DNA from: Acinetobacter venetianus RAG-1 = CIP 110063
GTDB taxonomy: Bacteria > Pseudomonadota > Gammaproteobacteria > Pseudomonadales > Moraxellaceae
Assembly: GCF_000368585.1 (NCBI RefSeq)
Contig: NZ_KB849558.1
Coordinates: forward strand, 62,001 to 126,000
Direction: 5' to 3'
Length of the DNA stretch: 64,000 nucleotides
Part shown: piece after piece, positions 48,010 to 57,665 of the stretch
How positions within the stretch are numbered: position 1 is the first letter of the stretch
Layout: every line of letters begins with the position of its first letter
Notes under the pieces: generated by a model
Seen by the model: the letters and a program-made list of their open reading frames with translations, nothing else
Databases searched by the model: none
What the model was told of the DNA's origin: nothing
Program-made: the position numbers and the translations under genes

Positions 48010-48684
48010 ATGAAAGCCTTTTTAGCACGTACAGGCATGTTGATTATTGGGGTAATTCTGCTCATCCAGCTATGGATTTTTTCTAGCTTGGTGTGGTGGA
48101 GAACACATCCTGTTCAAACAACAATGTTCATGCGGCTAGATTATTGGTCGGATTTCAAGCCTATTCAGCAAGAATGGCGTGATTACGATGACATTAGTGA
48201 TAACTTCAAGCATGCGATCTTAGCTGGTGAAGATGCGAAGTTTATTCATCATCATGGCTTTGATTGGGCGGGTATCCAACATGCTTTAGAACGGAATAGT
48301 GAAAAAGGTGAAGTGGTCGCAGGCGGCTCTACGATCTCACAACAACTTGCTAAGAACTTATTTCTCTACAATCAACGATCATTCATCCGTAAAGGTCAGG
48401 AAGCCGTAGCCACTTGGATGATGGAGCGTATGTGGTCAAAGCGTCGAATCCTAGAGGTATATATGAACTCTGTGGAGTTTGGACAAAATATTTATGGCGT
48501 TGAGGCGGCAACTCAGTTTTATTATGGAAAAAGTGCAAAAAGTTTAACGCGTGAACAAGCTGCATTTTTAGCTGCTTTATTACCGAATCCTAAATATTAC
48601 CAAGACCATAGAAATGATCGTAAGTTGCAATATCGCAAACGTGTCATTTTAAAATATATGAATGGTACACAAATTCCTCAATAG
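48010..48684 (+). CDS. mtgA: MtgA, monofunctional peptidoglycan transglycosylase
   Basis: Polymerises lipid II into glycan strands at the inner membrane. The 224-residue protein has one N-terminal membrane helix (about 8-30) and a GT51 domain with the catalytic Glu in [30 protein letters not shown] and the second Glu in [10 protein letters not shown]. No transpeptidase domain follows, which identifies MtgA rather than a bifunctional PBP. It lies 106 bp from the divergent rhomboid gene. Confidence 0.95.
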   Translation: MKAFLARTGMLIIGVILLIQLWIFSSLVWWRTHPVQTTMFMRLDYWSDFKPIQQEWRDYDDISDNFKHAILAGEDAKFIHHHGFDWAGIQHALERNSEKGEVVAGGSTISQQLAKNLFLYNQRSFIRKGQEAVATWMMERMWSKRRILEVYMNSVEFGQNIYGVEAATQFYYGKSAKSLTREQAAFLAALLPNPKYYQDHRNDRKLQYRKRVILKYMNGTQIPQ

Positions 48685-48696
48685 TTCATTTTATTT

Positions 48697-48727
48697 AAAA
48701 AAAGCCTAATATTTTTGGGCTTTTTTA
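48697..48727 (+). terminator. terminator of mtgA
   Basis: AAAAAAAGCCT pairs with GGGCTTTTTT and ends in a T-run, 13 bp after the stop. Confidence 0.8.
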
Positions 48728-48794
48728 CCAAAATGACATAATTTTGCAGCATACTTAAACGATCACTTGATAAATTAAAGCGATAAGGTTCGGT

Positions 48795-50873
48795 ATGAAT
48801 ACTGCAGTGACGACAACAGCGCCCATAGAATATAGTTACAACGATCGTTATATAAATCGTGAACTTTCGATTCTCGATTTCCATTTACGTGTACTAGAAC
48901 AGGCGGTTGATCCACTCCATCCCTTGTTAGAGCGGATGAATTTCTTACTCATCTTTTCGCGTAATTTAGACGAGTTTTTCGAGATTCGTGTTGCTGGCAT
49001 GATGGAGCAACTGACTTTAGGCAATGAAAGTCGCACTCCTGATGGTTTGACACCTAAACAAGTTTTGGATGAAATTTCTAGAACTGCACATGCGGCAATC
49101 GAACGCCAATATCGTATTTTAAATGAAGAAATCTTACCGAAGTTACGTGAAGAAGATATTTGCTTCTTACGTCGTGGCGAGTTAACACCTGCGCAATCTG
49201 CTTGGATTAAGAAGTATTTCCAAGAGCAAGTTGCGCCAGTATTGACACCAATCAGCCTTGATCCAGCGCATCCATTTCCTCGCTTAGTCAATAAAAGCTT
49301 GAACTTCATTGTCACCTTAGAAGGCAAAGATGCCTTTGGTCGTCAAATTGATTTAGCCGTTGTTCCTGCACCGCGTTCACTGCCTCGTGTTGTTCGTTTA
49401 CCAGATGAGCTGACTGATGGTAAAGAACACCATGTCATGCTTTCTGCGATTATTCACGAGCATGTTTCTGATCTATTCCCAGGCATGACAGCAACAGGTT
49501 GTTATCAATTCCGTGTGACGCGTAATGCTGATTTAGCATTGAATGAAGATGTTGAAGATCTTGCTAAAGCACTAAAAGGTGAATTGAGTTCACGTCGTTT
49601 TGGTCGAGCGGTACGTTTAGAAGTAACGCATAATTGTCCAAAACATATTTATGAATATTTATTGGACGAGTTCGACTTAAACGAAGAGCAGCTTTATCGT
49701 GTTGATGGGCCGGTAAATTTAGCGCGTTTACTTTCAAATTTTAAACGTCCGCATTTACGTTATGACTCACATACACCTGTGATTCCAAAAGCATTCAAAA
49801 AATCGGAAAGCATTTTTGCTGCAATGCAAAAGCAAGATATTCTATTGCATCATCCATTTGAATCATTTGCACCAGTCATTCAATTGTTACGTGAAGCAGC
49901 GCGTGATCCACAAGTGCTTGCAATCAAGCAAACACTTTATCGTAGTGGTGTGGATTCTGAAATTGTACAAGTACTTGCCGAAGCTGCACGTAATGGTAAG
50001 GAAGTGACCGCAGTTATTGAGTTGCGTGCTCGTTTTGATGAAGAGTCAAATATCGAGGTTGCTAACGTATTGCAAGAAGCAGGTGCAGTCGTTGTATATG
50101 GCATTGTAGGCTATAAGACTCACGCCAAAATGATTTTAGTGGTACGCCGTGAAAATAATAAATTAGTACGCTATGTTCATTTGGGAACAGGTAACTATCA
50201 TGCGGGTAATGCGCGTATTTATACCGATTATGGTTTGATGACGACAGATAAAGATGTCTGCGAAGATGTGCACCGTATTTTCCAAGAATTGACTGGTATG
50301 GGGAAAATGGCGAAGCCGAAAAAGCTGCTTCATGCACCATTCACTTTACATGCTCAACTGATTAACTTCATTGACGATGAAATTGCCAATGTAAAAGCCG
50401 GTAAACCTGCACAGATTATTGTGAAGGTGAATGCACTCACCGAAGTTCAGCTCATTAATAAATTGTATGAAGCTTCACAAGCGGGTGTACAAATTGATTT
50501 GATCATTCGTTCGATTTGTTGTTTACGCCCGGGTTTGCCAAATTTATCTGAAAATATTCGTGTTCGCTCAATCGTGGGACGTTTCCTAGAACATACACGC
50601 GTGTTTTATTTTAGTAATAATGGTAATCCACGTATTTATGGTTCAAGTGCAGATTGGATGGATCGTAACTTATTCAACCGTGTAGAAGCATGCTTTCCGA
50701 TTGAAGATCCAGTTTTGAAAAAACGTATCTATCAACTAGGTTTATTGAACTATCTAAAAGACAATCAACAAGCGTGGTTGTTGCAAGGTGATGGCGTTTG
50801 GGAACGCGCTAAACTTGTGGAAGGTGAGGAACCGCATAACGCTCAACAGACTTTGTTAGATGCGATTAAGTAA
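48795..50873 (+). CDS. ppk1: Ppk1, polyphosphate kinase
   Basis: Makes inorganic polyphosphate from ATP at the inner membrane. The 692-residue protein shows the four-domain order of Ppk1: N-domain with [16 protein letters not shown], head domain, and two C-domains containing the autophosphorylated His regions [14 protein letters not shown] and [12 protein letters not shown]. Family length is normal. It is monocistronic, with a bidirectional terminator 48 bp after. ppx is not in the window. Confidence 0.97.
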   Translation: MNTAVTTTAPIEYSYNDRYINRELSILDFHLRVLEQAVDPLHPLLERMNFLLIFSRNLDEFFEIRVAGMMEQLTLGNESRTPDGLTPKQVLDEISRTAHAAIERQYRILNEEILPKLREEDICFLRRGELTPAQSAWIKKYFQEQVAPVLTPISLDPAHPFPRLVNKSLNFIVTLEGKDAFGRQIDLAVVPAPRSLPRVVRLPDELTDGKEHHVMLSAIIHEHVSDLFPGMTATGCYQFRVTRNADLALNEDVEDLAKALKGELSSRRFGRAVRLEVTHNCPKHIYEYLLDEFDLNEEQLYRVDGPVNLARLLSNFKRPHLRYDSHTPVIPKAFKKSESIFAAMQKQDILLHHPFESFAPVIQLLREAARDPQVLAIKQTLYRSGVDSEIVQVLAEAARNGKEVTAVIELRARFDEESNIEVANVLQEAGAVVVYGIVGYKTHAKMILVVRRENNKLVRYVHLGTGNYHAGNARIYTDYGLMTTDKDVCEDVHRIFQELTGMGKMAKPKKLLHAPFTLHAQLINFIDDEIANVKAGKPAQIIVKVNALTEVQLINKLYEASQAGVQIDLIIRSICCLRPGLPNLSENIRVRSIVGRFLEHTRVFYFSNNGNPRIYGSSADWMDRNLFNRVEACFPIEDPVLKKRIYQLGLLNYLKDNQQAWLLQGDGVWERAKLVEGEEPHNAQQTLLDAIK

Positions 50874-50920
50874 TTAAAAAATTAGGCATCTTGTATAAGC
50901 GTTTTTACAAGATACCTTTC

Positions 50921-50949
50921 AAAAACCGATCGATTTGAGATCGGTTTTT
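50921..50949. terminator. bidirectional terminator between ppk1 and nitronate monooxygenase
   Basis: AAAAACCGATC pairs with GATCGGTTTTT around a 7-base loop. Confidence 0.92.
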
Positions 50950-50959
50950 TATTGTCTGT

Positions 50960-52003
50960 TTAGTTACTTTTGATTTCTAAAACCAATTGGTTTACTAGAT
51001 CGGCTGCTTCGAGTTCCCGAATTTGAGCAACATTACTACCTGCCCAAAATGCACCATAACTAAAATCATGTTGTTGATTGGCAATCGCCATCAACTGTTT
51101 GGCTAAATCATATGTGTATGGGTAGGCAGGTACATTTGGTCGGTTAGGACGATCAATTTCAGTATGCCAAGTCCCGATCAGACCTCGTGCAGGGCGACCT
51201 GATAAGCTAGCACTAATTTGGGTAATATTTTGATTAAATAATGCTTTACGATATGCAGCATTCGCACTTGAGCTTTTACATTGAACAAAGGCTGTGCCTA
51301 ATTGAACGGCTGAAGCACCAGCTTTCAACATCTGCTTTGCCTGTTCGCCATTCATGATGCCACCAGCAGCAATTACAGGTGTTGTGCAATGTTTAGAAAT
51401 TAGCTGCACCAGATCTAAGGTTTTGATTGCAGCATCAAAATGTTGATTAAATATTCCTCGATGCCCACCTGCTTCAATCCCTTGAGCAATAATCAGATCA
51501 ATTCCAGCAGCTTCAATTTGCTGTGCTTCGATCAAGTTAGTTGCAGATACCATTGTGATAATACCTTCATCTTTTAATGCTTTAATTTGATGAGGATGGG
51601 GAATCCCAAAATGGAAACTCACTGCTTTTGGTTGAGTTTCTAAAACAATATTTAAGAAATCATCACTATCCAAAAAGCTTGGATAAATACAGTTCAGTTG
51701 TGTCGGTGGTGTTGTGCCAAATTTTTCAAAATGTGGCGCAATATATTCAATCCATTGCTGTGCGATGTCTGGATTGAGTGATTCAGATTGATGACAGAAA
51801 AAGTTGACTTGGAATGGTTTTTCAGTTAGCGCTTGAGTTTTTAAAATCAGCTCCTTAGCTGCCGAAGATGTATTCGCGCCTAAACCCAATGAACCTAAAG
51901 CTCCCTGATTAGAAACTTCAGCAGCAAGTTCAGGTGTAGAAACACCAGCCATTGGTGCAAGAAAAATAGGATGTTTAATTTCTAATAATTCTAAAATTGT
52001 CAT
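50960..52003 (-). CDS. nitronate monooxygenase (NMO/2-nitropropane dioxygenase family)
   Basis: FMN enzyme that oxidises toxic alkyl nitronates such as propionate 3-nitronate. The 347-residue TIM barrel begins PIFLAPMAGVSTPELAAEVSNQGALGSLG, and has the phosphate-binding QGIEAGGHRG, GGIMNGEQAKQMLKAGASAVQLGTAF and the end motif YGAFWAGSNVAQIRE. I chose the ATG at 52003 after AGGTATATATGAC; a frame from 52036 adds 11 residues. It is monocistronic beside the cytochrome bd operon on the same strand. Confidence 0.9.
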   Translation of the reverse strand: MTILELLEIKHPIFLAPMAGVSTPELAAEVSNQGALGSLGLGANTSSAAKELILKTQALTEKPFQVNFFCHQSESLNPDIAQQWIEYIAPHFEKFGTTPPTQLNCIYPSFLDSDDFLNIVLETQPKAVSFHFGIPHPHQIKALKDEGIITMVSATNLIEAQQIEAAGIDLIIAQGIEAGGHRGIFNQHFDAAIKTLDLVQLISKHCTTPVIAAGGIMNGEQAKQMLKAGASAVQLGTAFVQCKSSSANAAYRKALFNQNITQISASLSGRPARGLIGTWHTEIDRPNRPNVPAYPYTYDLAKQLMAIANQQHDFSYGAFWAGSNVAQIRELEAADLVNQLVLEIKSN

Positions 52004-52124
52004 GTCATATATACCTAATTGGTTTTGATTCAACATAGCTTAAATATCAAAAAAATAGCAAATAATACTGGTTATTTCTTTTTAGAATGGAGATACGTGG
52101 ATTGTTTATCTATCTGAAAATAAA

Positions 52125-52156
52125 AGATGTTTGGCTAATAAATTAACCAAACATCT
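52125..52156 (-). terminator. terminator of the cyd operon
   Basis: AGATGTTTGG pairs with CCAAACATCT, with inner TAAT/ATTA pairing, 15 bp past the last small gene. Confidence 0.7.
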
Positions 52157-52170
52157 GACAATGTTATTGC

Positions 52171-52281
52171 TTATTGATAGGCTAGAACCAGTAGTGCTTT
52201 AAATAGGCCAGCAATAATCGCTAAACCTACAAAACCCAAGATCCATAAGCCGATAAACCATTTGATTTGTGATGATTTCAT
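52171..52281 (-). CDS. DUF2474-like small membrane peptide of cytochrome bd
   Basis: A 36-residue peptide with a single membrane helix (WFIGLWILGFVGLAIIAGL region) begins 11 bp after cydB, with GAGGTGAAATACA before its ATG. Small subunits such as CydX or DUF2474 peptides accompany cytochrome bd oxidases and stabilise the haem sites. The WF-GLW pattern near the N-terminus fits DUF2474, the type found with cyanide-insensitive (CIO) oxidases, better than CydX of E. coli. Short annotation cut-offs often miss it. Confidence 0.8.
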   Translation of the reverse strand: MKSSQIKWFIGLWILGFVGLAIIAGLFKALLVLAYQ

Positions 52282-52292
52282 TGTATTTCACC

Positions 52293-53294
52293 TCAGTGGT
52301 AGCCTTGATCGCCAACACGGACTTTATCTCTAAAAATCCAATATCCCCAAAAGGTGTATACCAAAATAATTGGGATCATGATCAATGCACCAATTAATGC
52401 AAAGACCTGACTATCTCGCGGTGCGGCAGCTTCCCAAATGGTAACAGATGGAGGAATAATGTTTGGCCATAGAGTAATGACAAAGCCAGAGTAAGCCAAG
52501 AACATCAGCATCAAGGTATAAATGAAAGGTTTGTATTCACTCCTTTTTAGACAAGCTTGCCATGTCAAGAACGTAAAAATAACCACTAAAATAGGAACAG
52601 GACTGAAATAGATCAGTTGTGGAATTGCAAACCATTTTTCAGCAATAGCAGGTTGGCTGTAAGGAGTATATAAACTGACGGCTGCGAAAATAACGAACAG
52701 TGCAAAGATTAATTTAGGCATCAATTGATACATTCGATCTTGTAAACCATCATCAGTTTTCAAAATTAACCATCCGCAACCCAATGCGGCATACATGATC
52801 ACAACGCCTAAACCTGTAAAGAGAGAAAAGGGTGTTAGCCAATCCAAACTACCACCGACAAAGATCCCATTTTCAGTTTCTAAACCTTGAATGTAAGCAC
52901 CTAAAATCACACCTTGTAGAAAACTTGCTAAGGTTGAACCGCAAATAAAAGCCATATCCCATAATGCTTTTGAACGATTTGCTTTAAAGCGAAACTCGAA
53001 CGCAACCCCCCTAAAAATTAGCGCAATTACCATCAAGGTAATCGGCATATATAGCGCAGATAAAACAGTTGCATAGACAATTGGAAAGGCTGCAAATAGC
53101 CCAGCACCGCCCAGTACCATCCACGTTTCATTACCATCCCAGACTGGTGCAACGGTATTCATCATCACATCACGTTCTTGTTGTCCCTTAATAAATGGGA
53201 ACAGGATGCCGATACCAAGATCGAAGCCATCCAAAATGACGTAGATCAATACGCCTAGCGCGATGATCATGGCCCAAATGAGAGAAATATCCAT
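52293..53294 (-). CDS. cydB: CydB, cytochrome bd ubiquinol oxidase subunit II
   Basis: Structural partner of CydA in the quinol oxidase that reduces O2 to water. The 333-residue membrane protein has eight to nine helices, with the family N-terminal motif ALGVLIYVILDGFDLGIGILFPF and NGNETWMVLGGAGLFAAFP, where the conserved Asn, Glu and Trp residues lie. It starts 2 bp after cydA and is followed by the small DUF2474-like peptide, forming one operon. Confidence 0.96.
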   Translation of the reverse strand: MDISLIWAMIIALGVLIYVILDGFDLGIGILFPFIKGQQERDVMMNTVAPVWDGNETWMVLGGAGLFAAFPIVYATVLSALYMPITLMVIALIFRGVAFEFRFKANRSKALWDMAFICGSTLASFLQGVILGAYIQGLETENGIFVGGSLDWLTPFSLFTGLGVVIMYAALGCGWLILKTDDGLQDRMYQLMPKLIFALFVIFAAVSLYTPYSQPAIAEKWFAIPQLIYFSPVPILVVIFTFLTWQACLKRSEYKPFIYTLMLMFLAYSGFVITLWPNIIPPSVTIWEAAAPRDSQVFALIGALIMIPIILVYTFWGYWIFRDKVRVGDQGYH

Positions 53295-53296
53295 CC

Positions 53297-54730
53297 TTAT
53301 TCTCCTTTCGTCTGATCTTTGGTTTCGAGGCTATCCTCAACCGCACTGAGTGGGCGCATTGGCGTTCTAAAGTGTCCAACACCACCTTGTTCTTCAACAG
53401 GGGTATGAATGAATTGAGGGCCTTTGTACATGAGTTTAAGGATGTAATAGATACCTGTTCCAAAGACAACGGTATAAACCAATACAAAGATAATCAGCGT
53501 AATACCGACTTGATTTGCAGAAACATTCGACAAAGCATCCTCTGTACGCAGGACACCATATACAACCCAAGGTTGGCGGCCAATTTCAGTGGTAAACCAT
53601 CCAGCAAGTAACGCAATATAACCCGTTGGCCCCATGATTAAGGCGAACTTATGAAACCATTTGTTCTCATAAATTCGTTCTTTTTTGCGCAACCATAAGC
53701 CAACCACAGCCAGTAAAACCATCAGTGTTCCTAGACCAACCATGATACGGAAGCTCCAGAAAACTAAAGTTGAATTTGGACGATCTTCAGGGGCAAACTC
53801 TTTCAACCCTTTGACTTCACCATCGAGACTATGGGTTAGAATCAAGCTACCTAAATAAGGAATGCCCACAGCATATTTAGTGGTTTCTTCTTGCATATCT
53901 GGAATACCAAACAAATAGAGAGGCATTGGTTCATCGACATTTGTTTCCCAGTGGCCTTCCATCGCTGCTAACTTAGCTGGTTGATACTTTAAGGTATTCA
54001 AACCGTGATGATCGCCGATTAAGACTTGCGCAGGTGCTGCGAATAAGATCATCCACATCGCCATAGAGAAGGATTTCTTTACTAACTCATCTCGACGACC
54101 GCGAATTAAATGCCAAGCCGCTGTTGCTGCGATAACTAACGCAGAGACTAGAAAAGCTGCAACCGCCATATGTGCAAAGCGATACGGAAATGATGGGTTA
54201 AAGACAATCGCAAACCAATCTTGAGGCACAATGATGCCATCTTCGATGCTGAAGCCTTGTGGCGTTTGCATCCAACTGTTTGAAGACAAAATCCAAAACA
54301 TGGAAATACAGGTGCCAATTGCTACCATGAACGTTGCAAAGAAATGGGCTTTTTCACTGACTCGTCCCCAACCAAATAGCATGATTCCTAAAAATCCTGC
54401 TTCAAGGAAAAAGGCGGACAATACTTCATAGGTCAGCAGTGGCCCAGTAATACTTCCTGCAATTCGAGAAAACTCACTCCAGTTTGTCCCAAACTGATAG
54501 CTCATAACGACCCCAGAAACCACACCCATACCAAATGTCACGGCAAAGATTTTGAGCCAATATTTATAGAGGTCTTGATAGATTGGATTATGACTACGTA
54601 GCCATTTCCATTCTAGAACTGCTAAAAAACAAGCAAGACCGATTGACGTTGCAGGAAAAATAATATGAAACGAGACTGTAAAGGCAAATTGGATACGTGC
54701 TAACTCTAACGCTGTTAAACCTAAGTCCAT
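53297..54730 (-). CDS. cydA: CydA, cytochrome bd ubiquinol oxidase subunit I (short Q-loop, CIO-like)
   Basis: Haem-carrying subunit of cytochrome bd oxidase, giving respiration at low oxygen and under cyanide or NO stress. The 477-residue protein has the His ligand in FTVSFHIIFPATS, the second in YRFAHMAVAAF, the YQPAKLAAMEG quinol-loop core, and GRQPWVVYGVLRTEDA. The Q-loop is short and the protein shorter than CydA of E. coli (522 residues), which with the DUF2474 peptide suggests the CIO subtype. GGAGG precedes the ATG, inside a small upstream frame. Confidence 0.96.
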   Translation of the reverse strand: MDLGLTALELARIQFAFTVSFHIIFPATSIGLACFLAVLEWKWLRSHNPIYQDLYKYWLKIFAVTFGMGVVSGVVMSYQFGTNWSEFSRIAGSITGPLLTYEVLSAFFLEAGFLGIMLFGWGRVSEKAHFFATFMVAIGTCISMFWILSSNSWMQTPQGFSIEDGIIVPQDWFAIVFNPSFPYRFAHMAVAAFLVSALVIAATAAWHLIRGRRDELVKKSFSMAMWMILFAAPAQVLIGDHHGLNTLKYQPAKLAAMEGHWETNVDEPMPLYLFGIPDMQEETTKYAVGIPYLGSLILTHSLDGEVKGLKEFAPEDRPNSTLVFWSFRIMVGLGTLMVLLAVVGLWLRKKERIYENKWFHKFALIMGPTGYIALLAGWFTTEIGRQPWVVYGVLRTEDALSNVSANQVGITLIIFVLVYTVVFGTGIYYILKLMYKGPQFIHTPVEEQGGVGHFRTPMRPLSAVEDSLETKDQTKGE

Positions 54731-54846
54731 AATGAGCCCTCCAACGGATGATTGAATCGTTGAAAAACTGGTTCAACAGACACTTTTTTAGCGATGTGTT
54801 TGTCTCGCTCTTGCTGTTGATCAGCAAAAGAAATTCGATAAAGCAT
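54721..54846 (-). CDS. possible 41-residue peptide overlapping cydA start
   Basis: A short frame starts at the ATG at 54846, after a GAGAAAGTGAG ribosome-like site, and ends in a TAG that overlaps the first ten bases of cydA. The peptide is polar and charged, with a FADQQQERDKHIAKK segment, no membrane helix. The cydA ribosome site lies inside it. It may be a leader peptide that couples cydA translation, or a small protein of the cyd operon. Coding status is unproven. Confidence 0.4.
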   Translation of the reverse strand: MLYRISFADQQQERDKHIAKKVSVEPVFQRFNHPLEGSLWT

Positions 54847-54885
54847 ATAAAACTCACTTTCTCAATAATTTAGTTAAATAAATGA

Positions 54886-55338
54886 TTACATTGAGAAAGC
54901 AAAAGGTGGGGCTCGACCTTGGGGGATGAGAAATAAGCGTTGTAATGAGAAAAATAACGCAATAAAAACTTGATATAAGTGTAAAAAGCGGACTTGTAAG
55001 CGAACAAAAACTTCTTTAACCCCAAGTGTTGGAGGAGCAACTAAATGCCCATAAAAGAAACAGAATGGACATTGATGGTTAAAGTCGTGTTGATGCGAAT
55101 GATGTGTCGAATCAAAATGTACATGATCGCTTGTTGCGTGATTATGTTCTAAAGGATTTTGATGTGATACATGTGCTGAGTGAGCAGTGTGTTCATGTTT
55201 CATTTGGGAAGACAAATGCGTTACAGTCTCACAAGCTGGAGAAATTTGATATTTCTCTGGCAATAGAGGCTGCAAGAAGACAGCTATCTGTAATGCTATT
55301 GTTGCAAAAGCAAACAATATCCCAAGTCGATGTATCAA
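54886..55338 (-). CDS. His-rich DUF2946-like membrane/periplasmic protein
   Basis: A 150-residue protein with an N-terminal hydrophobic segment (about 5-25), a middle part very rich in His (at least 17 between residues 46 and 88), a CPFC pair, and a second hydrophobic segment before the C-terminal PQGRAPPFAF. This layout fits the DUF2946 family, which is often found near copper genes. The His cluster and CxxC suggest metal binding, copper or zinc, in the periplasm. It precedes the cyd operon on the same strand with a gap of about 40 bp to the small frame. Confidence 0.75.
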   Translation of the reverse strand: MIHRLGILFAFATIALQIAVFLQPLLPEKYQISPACETVTHLSSQMKHEHTAHSAHVSHQNPLEHNHATSDHVHFDSTHHSHQHDFNHQCPFCFFYGHLVAPPTLGVKEVFVRLQVRFLHLYQVFIALFFSLQRLFLIPQGRAPPFAFSM

Positions 55339-55520
55339 GACACTTCTCTACATTGGTATTTCAAACCAGTAAGTTGAGATTTCAAGTAATTCTTACTGGC
55401 TAACTCAACTTTCGATTAGTAGTCATCATACACCTAAATTTTAGAAAAATCTTACTTATAAATTACATATATTATTATTTTTAAATGTGATTTATTACAT
55501 AATGATTTTGCTATAGTTTC

Positions 55521-56222
55521 TTATATGGGTTGAACGTTGAATAAAGAACCGACCCATGCTGAAAATGCCATTGCTAAAATTCCCCACAAAGTGATGCGTA
55601 CGCTGCCTTTGAGCATTGATGTTCTAGCAAAATAACTCGATAAAGCACCTAAAACCGCAAGGGAAATGACACCTGTAATTAATACAGAATGCGCTACCCA
55701 TTCATGCGAACTGAGTAGAATCGCTAACATGGGGAGGGCTGCACCACATGAAAATGATGCAGCTGATGAAAGTGCTGCTTGCACAGGGTTTGCTGCGGTA
55801 TTTTCATGGATACCAATTTCATCACGTGCATGTGCACCAAGCGCGTCATGAGCAGTTAACTGGACGGCAACTTCATGGGCTAGTTCAGGGCTTAAACCAC
55901 GTGAAATATAAATTTGAGTTAATTCTTTTAGCTCGGCATGAGGGTTTTTCTCAAGTTCATGGGCTTCTGAGCGTAGATCAGATTTCTCAATATCTTCTTG
56001 TGATTTAACAGAAATATATTCTCCAGCAGCCATAGATGTAGCACCAGAAATTAGCCCAGCAATACAGGTAATTAAAAGTGTATGTGAGCTAGCGCCACTG
56101 GCTGCCATCCCCATAATTAAACTAGTTACAGAGATAATTCCATCATTTGCACCAAGTACGGCTGCACGAAGCCAGCCAGAACGCTGCATAACATGGATTT
56201 CAGAGTGGTGAGAATGCGACAT
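55521..56222 (-). CDS. VIT1/CCC1-family iron/manganese transporter
   Basis: A 233-residue inner-membrane protein of the vacuolar-iron-transporter family. Helix 1 signature AAVLGANDGIISVTSLIMG, the metal-binding MAAGEYISVKSQ, a cytosolic helical segment with many Glu (60-110) and three C-terminal helices are all present. In bacteria such proteins move Fe(II) or Mn(II) out of the cytoplasm. The N-terminal HSHHSEIH stretch may add metal binding. It lies beside the His-rich protein on the same strand, but 180 bp apart. Confidence 0.9.
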   Translation of the reverse strand: MSHSHHSEIHVMQRSGWLRAAVLGANDGIISVTSLIMGMAASGASSHTLLITCIAGLISGATSMAAGEYISVKSQEDIEKSDLRSEAHELEKNPHAELKELTQIYISRGLSPELAHEVAVQLTAHDALGAHARDEIGIHENTAANPVQAALSSAASFSCGAALPMLAILLSSHEWVAHSVLITGVISLAVLGALSSYFARTSMLKGSVRITLWGILAMAFSAWVGSLFNVQPI

Positions 56223-56450
56223 AATTTTACTCTTATATAAAATATTGTTGGTTATCTAAAAAGTGATGTATTCAAGTGTTATTTTAGTTTTATCAATGAT
56301 TCATCAACTTAACTTACTTATAAAATAACTTATTTTAACGATACCAGAACAGCTGTTTAGTTATAATATGTGAATAATTCGCCGTTTTAACTCTTTGTTT
56401 AATCTACTATTCGTGGTAGTTGCGCTGAGTGCTTTTAGTTGAGATATAAG

Positions 56451-57665
56451 ATGAACTATTCCAAGAAAAAGCCCATAACTTATTCATTATTAGCTTTCAG
56501 TTTAATGTTTCCTTTTCAATTTGCATTCAGTGCTGAGACTACTTTTGTCAAAGAAGGTGATGCTGAGTATAAGCCAGGTAACCCAATTTATGATCGTTGG
56601 GATCAGTTTTATAAGCTTGAGCCAAATCAGCCAGAACAGGCTGAAAAAGTTTTACTAGAGTTGAGCGAGCTTACACCTCAAGATGTAAAGGTTTGGAAAA
56701 GCTTAACTTATCTACAAATTCGACTAAATAAGCAGAAGCTAGCACTTCAGAGCGTACAACAAGCCTCAAAACTTGATCCGCAGGATGATCAACTTAAATT
56801 GCAACAAGCCTATCTATTGAATCAGCTCCAAAAAGACAAAGATGCACTGCCGATTTTTAAGGATTTAACAACTTCAAATAACCCAGAAATTGCGAGTAAA
56901 GCACAAGAGGCGGTACGTAATTTAAGCGGTGGTGCTGTAAAACCAACATTTAAAGATATCTATTTCGCTCCATCATATGAGTCACGTTATGATGATTTTA
57001 TTTTTCCATTAAAAATGCGCTATGGGAAAAACTTAGATAATGGACGTACACAAGTTTATGGTTTTATAAACCTTAACCGAGATACAAAGTCTAAAGGTGG
57101 TGTTCGACCAGAAATTATCGATGAGAATGCTGTAACTGTCGGTGTTGGTGCCAATTACCAACCTTGGACATCAATACCACTTCGAGCTTATTTAGAAATC
57201 GGTGGCAGTTATGATCTGATTGATCGTAATCGCGATAAATTCCGTGAAAGTGTGGTCGGTGGTGTAACAGGTTATCAAGAGTGGTATGCCAATCCAGCTC
57301 TTGAGCAACGTACAGTTTGGAATGACTATTTTACTGACTTATATGGAAACATAGCGAGTTATTCCAGAGAGGACTATAACGTGATTGCTGATTTGAGATT
57401 ACGTTCAGGTTTTAATGTATATCGAGGTGAAGCTGGTACGGTACAGGCCTATGGCAAATTACATGCCTTAGCCGATTCAAAAGGTGAAAACTACAATAAC
57501 TTATTTGAATATGGAGCTGGTGTGGCATGGCAACCATTTAACTACATACCTGTGAAAATTCGTGTTGAACGTCTATATGGGAACTACTTTAAAGATGCTT
57601 TGGCGGATGGTACTGACAGCTATAACAATACCCGTACCGAACTTGTTTTTTATAAGGATTTTTAA
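56451..57665 (+). CDS. TPR protein with NfrA-like C-terminal outer-membrane barrel
   Basis: Probable outer-membrane exporter of a polysaccharide. The 404-residue precursor has a signal peptide ending AFSAE, a TPR region about 40-165 (TPQDVKVWKSLTYLQIRL, KLDPQDDQLKLQQAYLL), and a beta-rich part from 170 to the terminal Phe that recalls the C-terminal domain of the phage N4 receptor NfrA. TPR plus barrel is the design of PgaA, BcsC, AlgK/E and NfrA, but this protein is half the size of PgaA or BcsC. It converges on the exopolysaccharide operon, overlapping its last gene by 4 bp. The start at 56451 follows GAGATATAAG. Confidence 0.8.
   Translation: MNYSKKKPITYSLLAFSLMFPFQFAFSAETTFVKEGDAEYKPGNPIYDRWDQFYKLEPNQPEQAEKVLLELSELTPQDVKVWKSLTYLQIRLNKQKLALQSVQQASKLDPQDDQLKLQQAYLLNQLQKDKDALPIFKDLTTSNNPEIASKAQEAVRNLSGGAVKPTFKDIYFAPSYESRYDDFIFPLKMRYGKNLDNGRTQVYGFINLNRDTKSKGGVRPEIIDENAVTVGVGANYQPWTSIPLRAYLEIGGSYDLIDRNRDKFRESVVGGVTGYQEWYANPALEQRTVWNDYFTDLYGNIASYSREDYNVIADLRLRSGFNVYRGEAGTVQAYGKLHALADSKGENYNNLFEYGAGVAWQPFNYIPVKIRVERLYGNYFKDALADGTDSYNNTRTELVFYKDF

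Noticed and set aside
48848..49327. 159-residue frame antisense to ppk1
   Set aside because: It lies wholly within the well-supported ppk1 gene and has a composition expected of a reverse frame.
54594..54857. 87-residue minus frame over the cydA start
   Set aside because: It is in another frame from cydA, rich in Ser and Leu without a domain, and lacks a ribosome site.
56451..57665. The TPR-barrel gene as the missing pgaA
   Set aside because: It is half the size of PgaA, more than 46 kb away from pgaB, and overlaps the other polysaccharide operon.
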